Source of the DNA: Arthrobacter ulcerisalmonis
GTDB lineage: Bacteria > Actinomycetota > Actinomycetes > Actinomycetales > Micrococcaceae
Assembly (NCBI RefSeq): GCF_900609065.1
Contig: NZ_UXAU01000024.1
Location: 45,139 to 109,138 of the forward strand
Direction: 5' to 3'
Length of the DNA: 64,000 nt
Below the pieces are notes generated by a model, which was given only the letters and a program-made list of their open reading frames with translations, was not told where the DNA came from and did no database searches. Below, in pieces: positions 10,401-18,819 of the stretch (positions are counted from its first letter, which is position 1; each line of letters opens with the position of its first letter). A program made the position numbers and the translations under genes.

Positions 10401-10466
10401 TCCACATGCTTTCAAAGCATGTGCATGCCCCTACAACCCAGACGAACACAGGCAACCAAGCCAATC

Positions 10467-10493
10467 CCATACACACATTTTGGCCGCTAACCC
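10467..10493 (-). repeat. Right inverted repeat of the IS
   Basis: Complement of the left end; its outer edge abuts the right copy of the TCCAAAGC target duplication. Confidence 0.92.
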
Positions 10494-10508
10494 TCCAAAG
10501 CGAGCATT

Positions 10509-10565
10509 CCTAAGCTTGTTCGCAGATCCTAAGCTTGAAGGCTCTGATCTGCGAACAAGCTTAGG
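10509..10565. repeat. Dispersed palindrome, family B, copy 1
   Basis: A 57-bp imperfect palindrome beginning CCTAAGCTTGTTCGCAGATC and ending GATCTGCGAACAAGCTTAGG. The outer arms of 20 bases are perfectly complementary, with an inner CCTAAGCTTGAAGGCTCT. A second copy of the same length lies at 27679-27735 with about 50 of 57 identical bases. This copy overlaps the last codons of the MFS gene and supplies its TAA stop (10561-10563). It may also act as the terminator of that gene. Confidence 0.85.
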
Positions 10566-11799
10566 ACTCGAGCCGCGGACTCCGCCGACCGAGCGCCAAG
10601 ATCACGGTGGGGATCAGCGTGAGTGCCACCACGAACGTTCCCACCAGCGCGGGCCCACCGGTCCCCAACGAGGACGTCAGGGCTACCGCCGCAATGGCTG
10701 TGCCCACGGCCGTGCCGGCGTTGAACGCGGAGACCGCCAACGCAGAGCCAAGGGTTGCGGCTTCACCGGCGAAGCTCACGGACAGGTGGATAAGGACGCT
10801 GTTGGCGCTGAGGCCAAACAACCCCAGGAGCAACACCAAACCGCTGGTGAGCCACGGTGCGCCGGAGGAAACGCTGATGCCCAGGAGCAACACGGTGGTC
10901 ACGGCCGGGGTGACGATGGTGACAGCACCGGGGTGGGCATCGCCGAGGCGGCTGGCGATCAAGGTGCCAAGCACCGAACCGACTCCAAACCCCGTCAGTA
11001 CCAGCGGAACCAGCGCCGCCGTCACCCCCGCCTGGTCAGTGAGGATGGTGGCGATGTAGGTATAGGCAGAAAGCACGCCGCCACTTGTTGTGGCGCAGGC
11101 GGCCAGCGCCAGCCACAACTTACCGGACCGTAAGCCTGCCAGTTCCTTCCGGATGGAGGCGCTCTGGTGACCTGCGGCGTCGCGCGGTACCAGCCGTGCC
11201 ACCAAGACAGCGGCGACGACGGCGGCAACAGCCAACGCCCAGAAGGTACCCCGCCAGCCAACCAGCTGAGCCACCATCGCTCCCAGCGGAACGCCGAGGA
11301 CGGTCGCGAGGGCGCCACCGGCGCCCACCACACCCACGGCTCGGGCGCCTGACGACGGACCTGCAGCCCGGGTGGCCACCACCGCTGATACTGCCCAAAA
11401 CGCTCCCGTGGCCAAGGCGCTGACAAAACGCGCCACCAGCAGCACCGTGAAATCGGGGCCCAGCGCCACCACAACATGGCCCGCCACGAACACCACAAGG
11501 GCCAGAATCAGGGTCAGTCGCTTGGAAAGGCGCAGGGTCAGCAATGCCATGACTGGCGCTCCCACCACCATTCCGATGGCGAAGACAGTAATCAGCAGCC
11601 CTGCCTGGGCGACGGTAACGCCGAGGTCACCCGCAATCTGCGGGAGGATGCCTGCAACAACGAATTCGCTGGTCAGCATCAGGAACGTCCCCAACGCCAA
11701 GACGTAGACGACCAGTGGAAGTTTGGGCCTGCCGGCGCGCGAGGGCGGAGTCCTCGCCGCGCCGGTACCGCTCTGGTTGTGCGTTGCCTGCGTCGGCAT
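10561..11799 (-). CDS. MFS drug exporter, DHA1 type (chloramphenicol-exporter-like)
   Basis: 412 residues with about 12 hydrophobic segments after a short polar N-terminus. The start of the first helix, LALGTFLMLTSEFVVAGILP, and GMVVGAPVMALL with RLSKR in the 2-3 loop resemble the Cmx/CmrA and AraJ-like proton antiporters. A helix-5 motif (VGVVGAGGALATVLGVPLG) supports an exporter. AGAGGAG lies 8 bases before the ATG. The gene is divergent from an MmyB-type regulator whose product probably controls it through the inverted repeat at 11887-11905. The substrate is not known; resistance to phenicols is only one possibility. Confidence 0.85.
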   Translation of the reverse strand: MPTQATHNQSGTGAARTPPSRAGRPKLPLVVYVLALGTFLMLTSEFVVAGILPQIAGDLGVTVAQAGLLITVFAIGMVVGAPVMALLTLRLSKRLTLILALVVFVAGHVVVALGPDFTVLLVARFVSALATGAFWAVSAVVATRAAGPSSGARAVGVVGAGGALATVLGVPLGAMVAQLVGWRGTFWALAVAAVVAAVLVARLVPRDAAGHQSASIRKELAGLRSGKLWLALAACATTSGGVLSAYTYIATILTDQAGVTAALVPLVLTGFGVGSVLGTLIASRLGDAHPGAVTIVTPAVTTVLLLGISVSSGAPWLTSGLVLLLGLFGLSANSVLIHLSVSFAGEAATLGSALAVSAFNAGTAVGTAIAAVALTSSLGTGGPALVGTFVVALTLIPTVILALGRRSPRLES

Positions 11800-11886
11800 G
11801 CGAATGCTCCTCTAACTGGTGTGGTGGATGATCCCTGAGATCCATTTGAACCCCATTGTGCCGGAGGTAGAAGGCCGCGCTTATCC

Positions 11887-11905
11887 GGGGTAGTACCTGT
11901 ACCCC
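11887..11905. promoter_or_regulatory. Putative operator of the MmyB-type regulator
   Basis: The inverted repeat GGGGTA-N7-TACCCC lies in the 205-bp gap between the divergent exporter and regulator genes. Its symmetry and place fit a dimeric helix-turn-helix protein; no binding has been shown. Confidence 0.5.
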
Positions 11906-12004
11906 TTCTATCTGCGAGCACGGGAGTTTGCCGCAGGGCCAGCACGCCAGAGGTGAACTAACTCAACCTCCTTCCGCCACCCCTACCGGCGTTATGGTGA
12001 ATGA

Positions 12005-12904
12005 ATGGACAATCTGCCAGCCAACCGCGCCGACATCCGTGACTTCCTCGCCAGCCGCCGCGCCAAGATCCAACCGGAGCAGGTGGGACTGCCCTCCGGG
12101 AGCCGACGTCGTGTTCCTGGCCTGCGGCGCGAAGAAGTCGCCGTACTCGCAGGAGTCAGCACCGAGTGGTACGCGCGGCTGGAGAAGGGCAACATCAGCG
12201 GCGTGTCCGACGACGTCCTGAATGCCGTGGCGCGTGCCCTGAACCTCAGTGATGAAGAGCGCGCCTACCTCTTCGAACTCGCCCGCGCCGCCCGCCCATC
12301 AAAACGGACGGCTACCCGCCGCAAGGACGATGCGGTGGCTGCGCCCATCGGCTGGTTGCTCGACTCCATGACCATGTCGGCGGCCTTTGTCCGCAATGGT
12401 CGACTCGATGTGATCGCCTCCAACCAACTGGGCCGGGCGCTGCATGCCCTGATGTACGCCAGCAGTACCACCACTGAACACCGCCACCCGAACTTTGCCC
12501 GCTTCCATTTCCTCGATCCTGCGGCCCGGGACTTTTTCGTCGACTGGGAAGGCGGCGCCGCCGCAACGGCTGCCCTGCTCCGCGCCGAGGCTGGCCGGGA
12601 GCCCAACGACAAGGCCCTGCGCGAGCTGGTCGGTGAATTGTCCACCCTCAGCCCCGAATTTTGCGCGCTGTGGGCCTCGCACGACATCCGGTTCCGGCAC
12701 GAGGGAGCCAAACGCCTGCAGCACCCGGTGGTGGGCTACCTCGAGCTGACGTACCAGACTCTCGCGCTGCCCAACATCCCCCGCGCCATCCACGAAATCA
12801 GCTCGTACACCGCGGAGCCCGGTTCCGTGCACGAAGGCCAACTCAAACTGCTGGCCAGTTGGGCGGCCACGACGACGGCGGAATCGGCGACGTCCGCCAG
12901 CTGA
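12005..12904 (+). CDS. MmyB-type XRE-family transcriptional regulator
   Basis: 299 residues. An N-terminal helix-turn-helix of XRE type (LRREEVAVLAGVSTEWYARL, residues about 38-57) is followed by LNAVARALNLSDEERAYLFEL, and then by the MmyB ligand-binding-like domain (about 105-290) with LDVIASNQLGRAL and a FARFHFLDPAARDFF segment. In actinobacteria this family usually controls a neighbouring oxidoreductase or exporter and may bind a fatty acid-like ligand. Here the divergent MFS gene is the likely target. Another ATG at 12001 is out of frame. No strong ribosome binding site precedes 12005, so it may be translated from a short leader. Confidence 0.88.
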   Translation: MDNLPANRADIRDFLASRRAKIQPEQVGLPSGSRRRVPGLRREEVAVLAGVSTEWYARLEKGNISGVSDDVLNAVARALNLSDEERAYLFELARAARPSKRTATRRKDDAVAAPIGWLLDSMTMSAAFVRNGRLDVIASNQLGRALHALMYASSTTTEHRHPNFARFHFLDPAARDFFVDWEGGAAATAALLRAEAGREPNDKALRELVGELSTLSPEFCALWASHDIRFRHEGAKRLQHPVVGYLELTYQTLALPNIPRAIHEISSYTAEPGSVHEGQLKLLASWAATTTAESATSAS

Positions 12905-12988
12905 CCTTCCGCATCTTCCGCTCAGCCCACGCGTCCGGCAGCCGGACGCGGCACCCCGTCAGCCCGCCAGCGGTGGAAAGATACTCGA

Positions 12989-14479
12989 ATGTCAGCAAGC
13001 AATCCACCGGCCGCCGTGCCGGACGTCCAGCAGGCCTGGAACCCACGGCTGGCGCTCCTGGTGGCCGCCGCGTTTTTCATGGAGTTCCTTGACGGCACCA
13101 TCCTGGCCACCGCCATCCCCAGTATCTCCGCGGAATTCGGTGTGGCCCCTGCCGACGTCAACATCACCATGACTGCCTACCTACTGACTGTGGCGGTGGG
13201 AATCCCCATCAGCGGCTGGCTGGCGGAACGATTTGGGGCCCGCCGCGTGTTCTGTACTGCCTTGGCAGTTTTCACACTGGCCTCGCTGGCCTGCGCCCTC
13301 AGCCCCGACCTGGCCACCCTCACCGTGAGCCGCATCGTCCAAGGCGCAGGTGGCGCCATGATGGTTCCTGTTGGCACCGTAGTGGTCCTGCGTGGCACAC
13401 CCAAATCGGAGCTCCTGCGCGCCACGGCCTTCCTGGTCTGGCCGGGTTTGCTGGCTCCCGTCCTGGCACCGCTCGTGGGTGGCGCGCTCACCACGTATCT
13501 ATCGTGGCACTGGATCTTCCTGATGAACCTGCCCCTCGGTGCAGCTGCCTTTATTGCCGCCCTCCGATTGGTCCCGGTCTCCCCCGGCAACCGCGAGCGC
13601 AGGCTCGATTGGCTGGGCATGATTCTCACGACCGTGGGTGTGGGGGCGTTGGTGGTGGGCCTCGAGCTGACCAACGGCCACTCGGATTCGCCGTGGGCGG
13701 CCATCTCTGCCGCCACGGGCGCGGCCGCTTTGATCGGCGCCGTGCTCTGGATGCGCCGGACGCCGAATCCCTTGTTTGACCTGGACGTTTTCCGCACCCG
13801 CACGTTCCGGGCCATGGCCACGGGCGGGTTCATCTACCGGCTCACCATCAACTCGGCGCCGTTCCTGTTGCCACTCATGTTCCAGACGGGCTTCGGCTGG
13901 ACCCCGTTGCAGGCCGGCATCATGGTGGCGGCAGTGTTCATTGGTAACATCGGCATCAAACCGGCCACCACTCCCCTCATCCAGCGCTTTGGCTTCAAGG
14001 CAATCCTGGTGTTCGCGTCGCTCGCGGCGGCGGTGACGTTCGTGCTGTGCGCCTTCCTGACTCCTGACACACCTAATGTCTTGATCTTCGCGTTGCTGGT
14101 CTGCAGCGGCGCGTTCCGGTCCATCGGTTTCTCCGCCTACGCCTCGCTGCAGTACGCAGACATCGTTCCCGCTCACCTGACGTCGGCCAACACGGTGTCC
14201 GCCACTCTCAGCCAACTCGCCACCGGCGCCGGAATCGCCGTGGCGGCCTTGCTGATCCGGTTGTTCGACGGCGTCTCGGCCTACCCCGCGGACGGCGCCG
14301 GAGCGTTTCGCGTGACGTTCTTGATCATGGCGGCGTTGCTGCTGGTCAGCACGGTGGACAGCGCACTGCTCCCGCGGCACGCAGGTGCAGCGGTCAGCCG
14401 CGCGAAACGGGACGCGGCAGCCCACGCCAAAGCTGGCGCGGCCGGCACAACCAGAACAGACAGCGCTCACAACCCCTAG
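12989..14479 (+). CDS. MFS drug exporter, DHA2 (EmrB/QacA) type
   Basis: 496 residues with about 14 hydrophobic segments. Helix 1 has the DHA2 signature FLDGTILATAIPSIS, followed by ADVNITMTAYLLTVAVGIPISGWLAERFGARR (motif A region) and RIVQGAGGAMMVPVGTVVVLR. Proteins of this family expel hydrophobic drugs or dyes by proton exchange across the cell membrane. It lies 84 bases behind the MmyB-type regulator on the same strand and might be co-transcribed with it. The C-terminal 30 residues are polar and alanine-rich. The substrate cannot be read from the sequence. Confidence 0.87.
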   Translation: MSASNPPAAVPDVQQAWNPRLALLVAAAFFMEFLDGTILATAIPSISAEFGVAPADVNITMTAYLLTVAVGIPISGWLAERFGARRVFCTALAVFTLASLACALSPDLATLTVSRIVQGAGGAMMVPVGTVVVLRGTPKSELLRATAFLVWPGLLAPVLAPLVGGALTTYLSWHWIFLMNLPLGAAAFIAALRLVPVSPGNRERRLDWLGMILTTVGVGALVVGLELTNGHSDSPWAAISAATGAAALIGAVLWMRRTPNPLFDLDVFRTRTFRAMATGGFIYRLTINSAPFLLPLMFQTGFGWTPLQAGIMVAAVFIGNIGIKPATTPLIQRFGFKAILVFASLAAAVTFVLCAFLTPDTPNVLIFALLVCSGAFRSIGFSAYASLQYADIVPAHLTSANTVSATLSQLATGAGIAVAALLIRLFDGVSAYPADGAGAFRVTFLIMAALLLVSTVDSALLPRHAGAAVSRAKRDAAAHAKAGAAGTTRTDSAHNP

Positions 14480-14489
14480 TTGGCGCCGC

Positions 14490-14585
14490 TCAGCCAGCCC
14501 GCGCCAGGACCTTGGTACTTCTCAACCAGCTCGCGCCAGGACCAGCGTCCCCCTTAGCCGGCCTGCGCCAGAACCAAGGGCAAGA
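14490..14585. repeat. Three tandem 32-bp units at the 3' end of the RecQ gene
   Basis: Units start at 14490, 14522 and 14554. The first ~21 bases of each are close copies (TCAGCCAGCCCGCGCCAGGAC and variants); the rest has diverged. On the minus strand each encodes the same C-terminal word, VLA(R/Q)AG followed by a stop, so the gene end was copied twice beyond the working stop at 14554-14556. Confidence 0.75.
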
Positions 14586-16758
14586 CGGCCCCTGCACCAG
14601 CCTGCAGGAGCGCGCGGCCGGCAACGGTCACCGTCCAACGGCTGTCCACCAGGTCATCGATCAGCATGACGCTTTGCCCCTGCACGCCTGCGAGTGAGGC
14701 GGCGAGTTCAGGCCCCACCACGAGTCGTTCCCACACCCCGGCCAACCGGTAAGCACTGTTGCCGCCGCGGGACCCGGTGGGGCCACCGTGTGCGAGGTCC
14801 AGCTCGCCCAGGTAGGGGATGCGGCCAATGTCAGAGATGCCGCGTGCCAAGGATCCCACCAGCCGCGGCTTGCTGCGGGAAGGAATGCTGACGATCGCTG
14901 CGGGCCGCCCCGCACCGCTCCAGTCCGAAGTGCGGCTGTCTCCTGTCCCCCATTCACGAAGGACCTGGACGCAGGCCTGCAACATGGCGGGGTCAACTTC
15001 CCGGTCTTCCGCACCAGCAGCGAACAGGCCACGCAAGGCTCCGCCCCAGCCAAGATCGGTCAACCGCGCCAAGACGCGTCCTTCCGAGAGTCCTTCGCCA
15101 GCCTTGAGCTTTCCCTTCACGGGGACGCCCAGCCGGTCCATGCCGCTGGGCCACTGCAGCCGAGCCTCCAACGGTCCGCCCGCACGGCTGAGAGTCTGTC
15201 CCGCGGCGGAAGTAGCGTCTGCTGCCACGTCCGTAGGGAACCAGCGGCCAGCGCAGTTGTCGCATTTACCGCAGGCGTGCGCCGTCTCGTCGTCGAGGAC
15301 TGAGGTGATGTACTCCATCCGGCAACCGGCGGTGTCTTGGTAGATGACCATGGAATCCTGCTCATCCACCCTGGCCTCGGCAATGCGCTGGTACCGCTCG
15401 GCGTCGTAAATCCATGGTTGGCCGGTGGAACGCCACCCGCCGCCGACCCGTTCCACCGCGCCGTCGACACTCAACACCTTCAGCAGCAGTTCCAGAGGGG
15501 TGCGGCGAAGGTCCACCCGTGCTTCCAGTGCCACCGTGGAGACGGCGGCGCCAGCCTCAGCCAGCGCCGTGAGCACGGCGGCGGCTTTCTCCTCGGATGG
15601 CATGGAAGCTGTGGCGAAGTACTGCCAGATGTCCCTGTCCTCAGAACCCGGCAGCAAGAGCACGTCAGCGTTTGCAGCCCCACGGCCAGCACGGCCAACC
15701 TGCTGGTAGTACGCCACCGGCGAGGATGGTGCGCCTAGGTGCACCACAAACCCGAGATCGGGCTTGTCGAACCCCATGCCCAGCGCCGAGGTTGCTACCA
15801 GGGCTTTGACCTCGTTGTCCTTGAGGAGTTGCTCGGCGCGCTCCCGGTCCGCGGGGTCGGTCCGCCCGGTGTAGGAGAGGACCTTGTGGCCAGCTTCCGC
15901 CAAGAGCCGGGCAGTGTCCTCGGCTGCGGAGACGGTGAGGGTGTAGATGATGCCGCTGCCCGGAAGCTCGGACAGGTGGGTGAGCAGCCAGCCCAGGCGT
16001 TGCCGGGAATCTGGCAGTGAGAGGACGCCCAGGCGAAGCGATTCGCGGCCCAACGCACCGCGGATAGTCAGGACGCCCGCACCCAACTGCTCTTCGATGT
16101 CATGCACCACGCGCGAATTTGCGGTGGCCGTGGTGGCCAAGACCGGAACGGACTGCGGAAGTTGGGTGATGAGGTCGGCGATCCGGCGGTAGTCAGGACG
16201 GAAGTCATGGCCCCAGTCCGAGATGCAGTGTGCCTCATCGATCACCAACAGTCCGGTCCGGCGGATCAGCTCAGGCAGTTGCGTCTCACGGAAAGCTGGG
16301 TTGGTGAGCCGCTCCGGCGAGACCAACAAGACATCCACTTCATCCGCCGCCAACTGTTGGCGGACAGCATCCCATTCCAGCTGGTTGGCGGAGTTGATGG
16401 CAACAGCCTTCACCCCGGCCCGCGCCGCTGCTGCCACCTGGTCCCGCATGAGCGCCAGCAGCGGCGACACGATCAGGGTTGGCCCGGCACCCCGGCGCCG
16501 CAAGAGCAGGGAAGCCACAAAGTACACCGCCGATTTCCCCCAGCCCGTCCGCTGGACCACCAAAGCCCGCCGGCCGCCGTCGACCAATGCCTCGATGGCT
16601 TCAAACTGGCCATCATGGAACGCAGCTTCCGGATGGCCCACCAACTCACGCAGGACGTCCAACGCCTGGGCGTGAGTACTGCCTGCAGGCGTCACAGCAC
16701 CGTCCTGATGGGCGGCGGTGGCAGGGGAAGCGAACGAGGCGTGCTGGTTAGTGACCAT
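14554..16758 (-). CDS. RecQ-type DNA helicase with C-terminal phosphoribosyltransferase-like domain
   Basis: 734 residues. The ATPase core shows Walker A GWGKSAVYF (about residue 70), SPLLALMRDQ, the DEAH box LLVIDEAHCISDWGHDFRPDYRRI and ATTATAN. The second RecA lobe has YTGRTDPADR and QVGRAGRG. A zinc motif CRMEYIT...CGKCDNC follows. The last ~110 residues look like a phosphoribosyltransferase fold: IGRIPYLGEL and VMLIDDLVDSRWT, where the acidic pair and following loop match a PRPP-binding site in form. Such fusions occur in some actinobacteria, but the role of the tail is not established. The enzyme should unwind DNA 3' to 5' in recombination and repair. It is divergent from the phosphomannomutase gene. 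Confidence 0.9.
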   Translation of the reverse strand: MVTNQHASFASPATAAHQDGAVTPAGSTHAQALDVLRELVGHPEAAFHDGQFEAIEALVDGGRRALVVQRTGWGKSAVYFVASLLLRRRGAGPTLIVSPLLALMRDQVAAAARAGVKAVAINSANQLEWDAVRQQLAADEVDVLLVSPERLTNPAFRETQLPELIRRTGLLVIDEAHCISDWGHDFRPDYRRIADLITQLPQSVPVLATTATANSRVVHDIEEQLGAGVLTIRGALGRESLRLGVLSLPDSRQRLGWLLTHLSELPGSGIIYTLTVSAAEDTARLLAEAGHKVLSYTGRTDPADRERAEQLLKDNEVKALVATSALGMGFDKPDLGFVVHLGAPSSPVAYYQQVGRAGRGAANADVLLLPGSEDRDIWQYFATASMPSEEKAAAVLTALAEAGAAVSTVALEARVDLRRTPLELLLKVLSVDGAVERVGGGWRSTGQPWIYDAERYQRIAEARVDEQDSMVIYQDTAGCRMEYITSVLDDETAHACGKCDNCAGRWFPTDVAADATSAAGQTLSRAGGPLEARLQWPSGMDRLGVPVKGKLKAGEGLSEGRVLARLTDLGWGGALRGLFAAGAEDREVDPAMLQACVQVLREWGTGDSRTSDWSGAGRPAAIVSIPSRSKPRLVGSLARGISDIGRIPYLGELDLAHGGPTGSRGGNSAYRLAGVWERLVVGPELAASLAGVQGQSVMLIDDLVDSRWTVTVAGRALLQAGAGAVLPLVLAQAG

Positions 16759-16808
16759 TGATTCAGTATCTCAGCCGGCACTGACACGCAGCAGCGCCGG
16801 GTGTTGCC

Positions 16809-16859
16809 ATGTGGAAAACGTCTCACTGCCATATGGCCGGAATCGCAACATTTCCACAT
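16809..16859. promoter_or_regulatory. Nested inverted repeat between divergent recQ and phosphomannomutase genes
   Basis: Outer arms ATGTGGAAA (16809-16817) and TTTCCACAT (16851-16859) enclose a perfect 10-bp palindrome GCCATATGGC (16828-16837) almost at the centre. It lies in the 150-bp gap between two divergent starts and may be an operator or a cruciform; no regulator is suggested by the sequence. Confidence 0.4.
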
Positions 16860-16909
16860 AGGCCTGGCGCAGGACCGGCTGTCCGCCCGCCCCACGTAAG
16901 ATAAAGCCC

Positions 16910-18328
16910 GTGACTAGCGAACAGACAAAGACTTTCGATCTCTCGGCATCCTTCAAGGCCTACGACGTCCGTGGCATTGTGGGCGAGTCCATCACGGCCG
17001 AAATCGTCGAAGCCGTGGGGGCCGCGTTTGTGGATATCCTCCAGCTTGAAGGCGAAACCATTTTGGTTGGCGGCGACATGCGCCCGTCCTCACCGGAATT
17101 CAGTAAGGCCTTCGCCAACGGTGCAGCAACGCGCGGTGCCAACGTGGAACTACTCGACCTGATCTCCACTGACGAGCTCTACTTCGCGTCCGGGTTCCTC
17201 AACCGCGCCGGCGCCACCTTCACCGCGAGTCACAACCCCGCCGGCTACAACGGCATCAAGATGTCCAAAGCCGGGGCCGTGCCCATCTCCTCCGAGACCG
17301 GCCTCAAAGACATCCAGGCCTTGGCCGAGCAGTACCTCAACACCAGTTCCATTCCGGCGGCCGCAACGCGTGGTCAGATCGGCGTCCGGGACGTCCTCAA
17401 GGACTACGCCGAGTACCTGCGCAAATTGGTTGACCTGTCCGGCTCACGCCCGCTTAAAATCGTCGTTGATGCCGGCAACGGCATGGCTGGCCTGACCACG
17501 CCTGCGGTCCTGGGCGACACGTTGCTGCCGAAGCTGCCGTTCCACATCGTTCCGCTGTACTTCGAGCTGGATGGGTCCTTCCCCAACCATCCGGCCAACC
17601 CGCTGGAGCCGGAAAACCTCCTCGACCTGCAGGCTGCAGTCCTGGCTCACGGTGCGGATATTGGCCTGGCCTTCGACGGTGACGCCGACCGCTGCTTTGT
17701 GATCGATGAAAAGGGCGAGCCCGTCTCGCCATCGGCCATCACCGGCATGGTGGCCCGGCGCGAAATTTCGCGCGCCAAAGCCCTAGGCGAAGCCACTCCC
17801 ACCATCATCCACAACCTGCTCACGTCCCGGGCGGTGCCCGAACTCGTGGCGGCCGACGGCGGCCGGGCTGTCCGGACGCGCGTAGGCCATTCCTTCATCA
17901 AGGCCGTCATGGCCGAGGAAGGCGCTGTCTTTGGCGGCGAGCACTCGGCGCACTTCTATTTCCGTGACTTCTGGAATGCAGACACCGGCATGCTCGCCGC
18001 CATGCACGTCCTGGCAGCGCTTGGCGAGCAGGACGGCCCGCTCTCGGATCTGGGCCGCGAGTACGAGCCCTACATCAGCTCAGGTGAAATCAACTCCGAA
18101 ATCGAAGACAAGGCCGGTGCCGTGGAGCGCGTCCGGCAGGACTTCACTGCCGAGGACATCACCATCGACACCATGGACGGCAGCACGTTCACGGCGAATG
18201 ACGGCAGCTACTGGTTCAACCTGCGTCCTTCCAACACTGAACCGTTCCTGCGGCTCAACGCCGAGGCCGTGGACCGGGCCACCATGGAACGCATCCGGGA
18301 TCGCGTCCTGGCGCAGGTCCGGGCCTGA
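16910..18328 (+). CDS. manB: Phosphomannomutase/phosphoglucomutase
   Basis: 472 residues, the usual length of alpha-D-phosphohexomutases. It has the phosphoserine loop TASHNPAGYNGIKM at about residue 105, the metal-binding DGDADR at about 257, the sugar-binding GGEHSAHFYFRDF and the phosphate-binding RPSNTEPFLRLN near the C-terminus. It converts mannose-6-phosphate to mannose-1-phosphate (and probably the glucose forms) for GDP-mannose and cell-envelope glycan synthesis in the cytoplasm. GTG start at 16910. The next gene begins 5 bases after its stop, so the two are co-transcribed. Confidence 0.93.
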   Translation: MTSEQTKTFDLSASFKAYDVRGIVGESITAEIVEAVGAAFVDILQLEGETILVGGDMRPSSPEFSKAFANGAATRGANVELLDLISTDELYFASGFLNRAGATFTASHNPAGYNGIKMSKAGAVPISSETGLKDIQALAEQYLNTSSIPAAATRGQIGVRDVLKDYAEYLRKLVDLSGSRPLKIVVDAGNGMAGLTTPAVLGDTLLPKLPFHIVPLYFELDGSFPNHPANPLEPENLLDLQAAVLAHGADIGLAFDGDADRCFVIDEKGEPVSPSAITGMVARREISRAKALGEATPTIIHNLLTSRAVPELVAADGGRAVRTRVGHSFIKAVMAEEGAVFGGEHSAHFYFRDFWNADTGMLAAMHVLAALGEQDGPLSDLGREYEPYISSGEINSEIEDKAGAVERVRQDFTAEDITIDTMDGSTFTANDGSYWFNLRPSNTEPFLRLNAEAVDRATMERIRDRVLAQVRA

Positions 18329-18333
18329 CCTAC

Positions 18334-18819
18334 GTGGCTGAACCCATTAACGAGCCGCACGATTCCCTCTCGTGGCGCGACTCCGTGCCGGAAGCCAGTG
18401 CCATAGATCTGGAAAACCTCCTGGGCACGGGCATCAGCGCAGCCCAGGAGCAACTCCAACGCAACGGCGGCTTCCTGCCCTTCGCCTTGACCGTCCTCAA
18501 GGATGGAGAGGTGCGACTGATGACCGTGGCGCCAGCCGACGCCGATGACGCAGCGGACGCGGATTTCGACGCCGAAGCCATGATCCTGGACATCCAGGCG
18601 CTGCTGCGGCAGAACCGGGACGAACTCCGGGCCGCTGCCCTGGTGTGCGATACCTACCTGGTGGATGAGGAATCGGACGCCATCTCCGTGGCTGCTGAGC
18701 ACAGCGACGGCTCGGTTTTTGCCGCGGTGCTCCCCTACGCGGCCAACACGGCCACGCACACTTGGGAGTTTGGCGAGTTGGCGGCAGACACCAACGAACC
18801 GCTGGTCTGGGTGGACTAG
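18334..18819 (+). CDS. Conserved-looking hypothetical protein downstream of manB
   Basis: 161 residues, acidic, no signal peptide or membrane segment. I do not recognise a family. The middle reads as an alpha/beta domain (FALTVLKDGEVRLMTV ... AAALVCDTYLVDEESDAISVAAEHSDGSVFAAVLPY). An alternating strand pattern and an alanine/aspartate-rich loop are visible. GTG start, 5 bases behind manB, so probably one operon. Its TAG stop shares the palindrome CTAG (18816-18819) with the stop of the convergent MFS gene, giving a 4-base tail-to-tail overlap with no room for a terminator. Confidence 0.7.
   Translation: MAEPINEPHDSLSWRDSVPEASAIDLENLLGTGISAAQEQLQRNGGFLPFALTVLKDGEVRLMTVAPADADDAADADFDAEAMILDIQALLRQNRDELRAAALVCDTYLVDEESDAISVAAEHSDGSVFAAVLPYAANTATHTWEFGELAADTNEPLVWVD

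Larger units (their letters stand above)
9209..10493. mobile_element. Complete insertion sequence of IS1249 (IS256-like) type
   Basis: A 1285-bp element with near-identical 27-bp inverted ends at 9209-9235 and 10467-10493, both beginning GGGTTAGCGG. It is flanked by the exact direct repeat TCCAAAGC at 9201-9208 and 10494-10501, an 8-bp target duplication as expected for IS256-type elements. One transposase gene fills most of it, on the minus strand. The intact gene, matching ends and perfect duplication suggest a fairly recent insertion. It landed between a tRNA terminator and a dispersed palindrome, so no gene is visibly broken. It could be replaced by another IS256 subgroup name in a database comparison. 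Confidence 0.93.
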
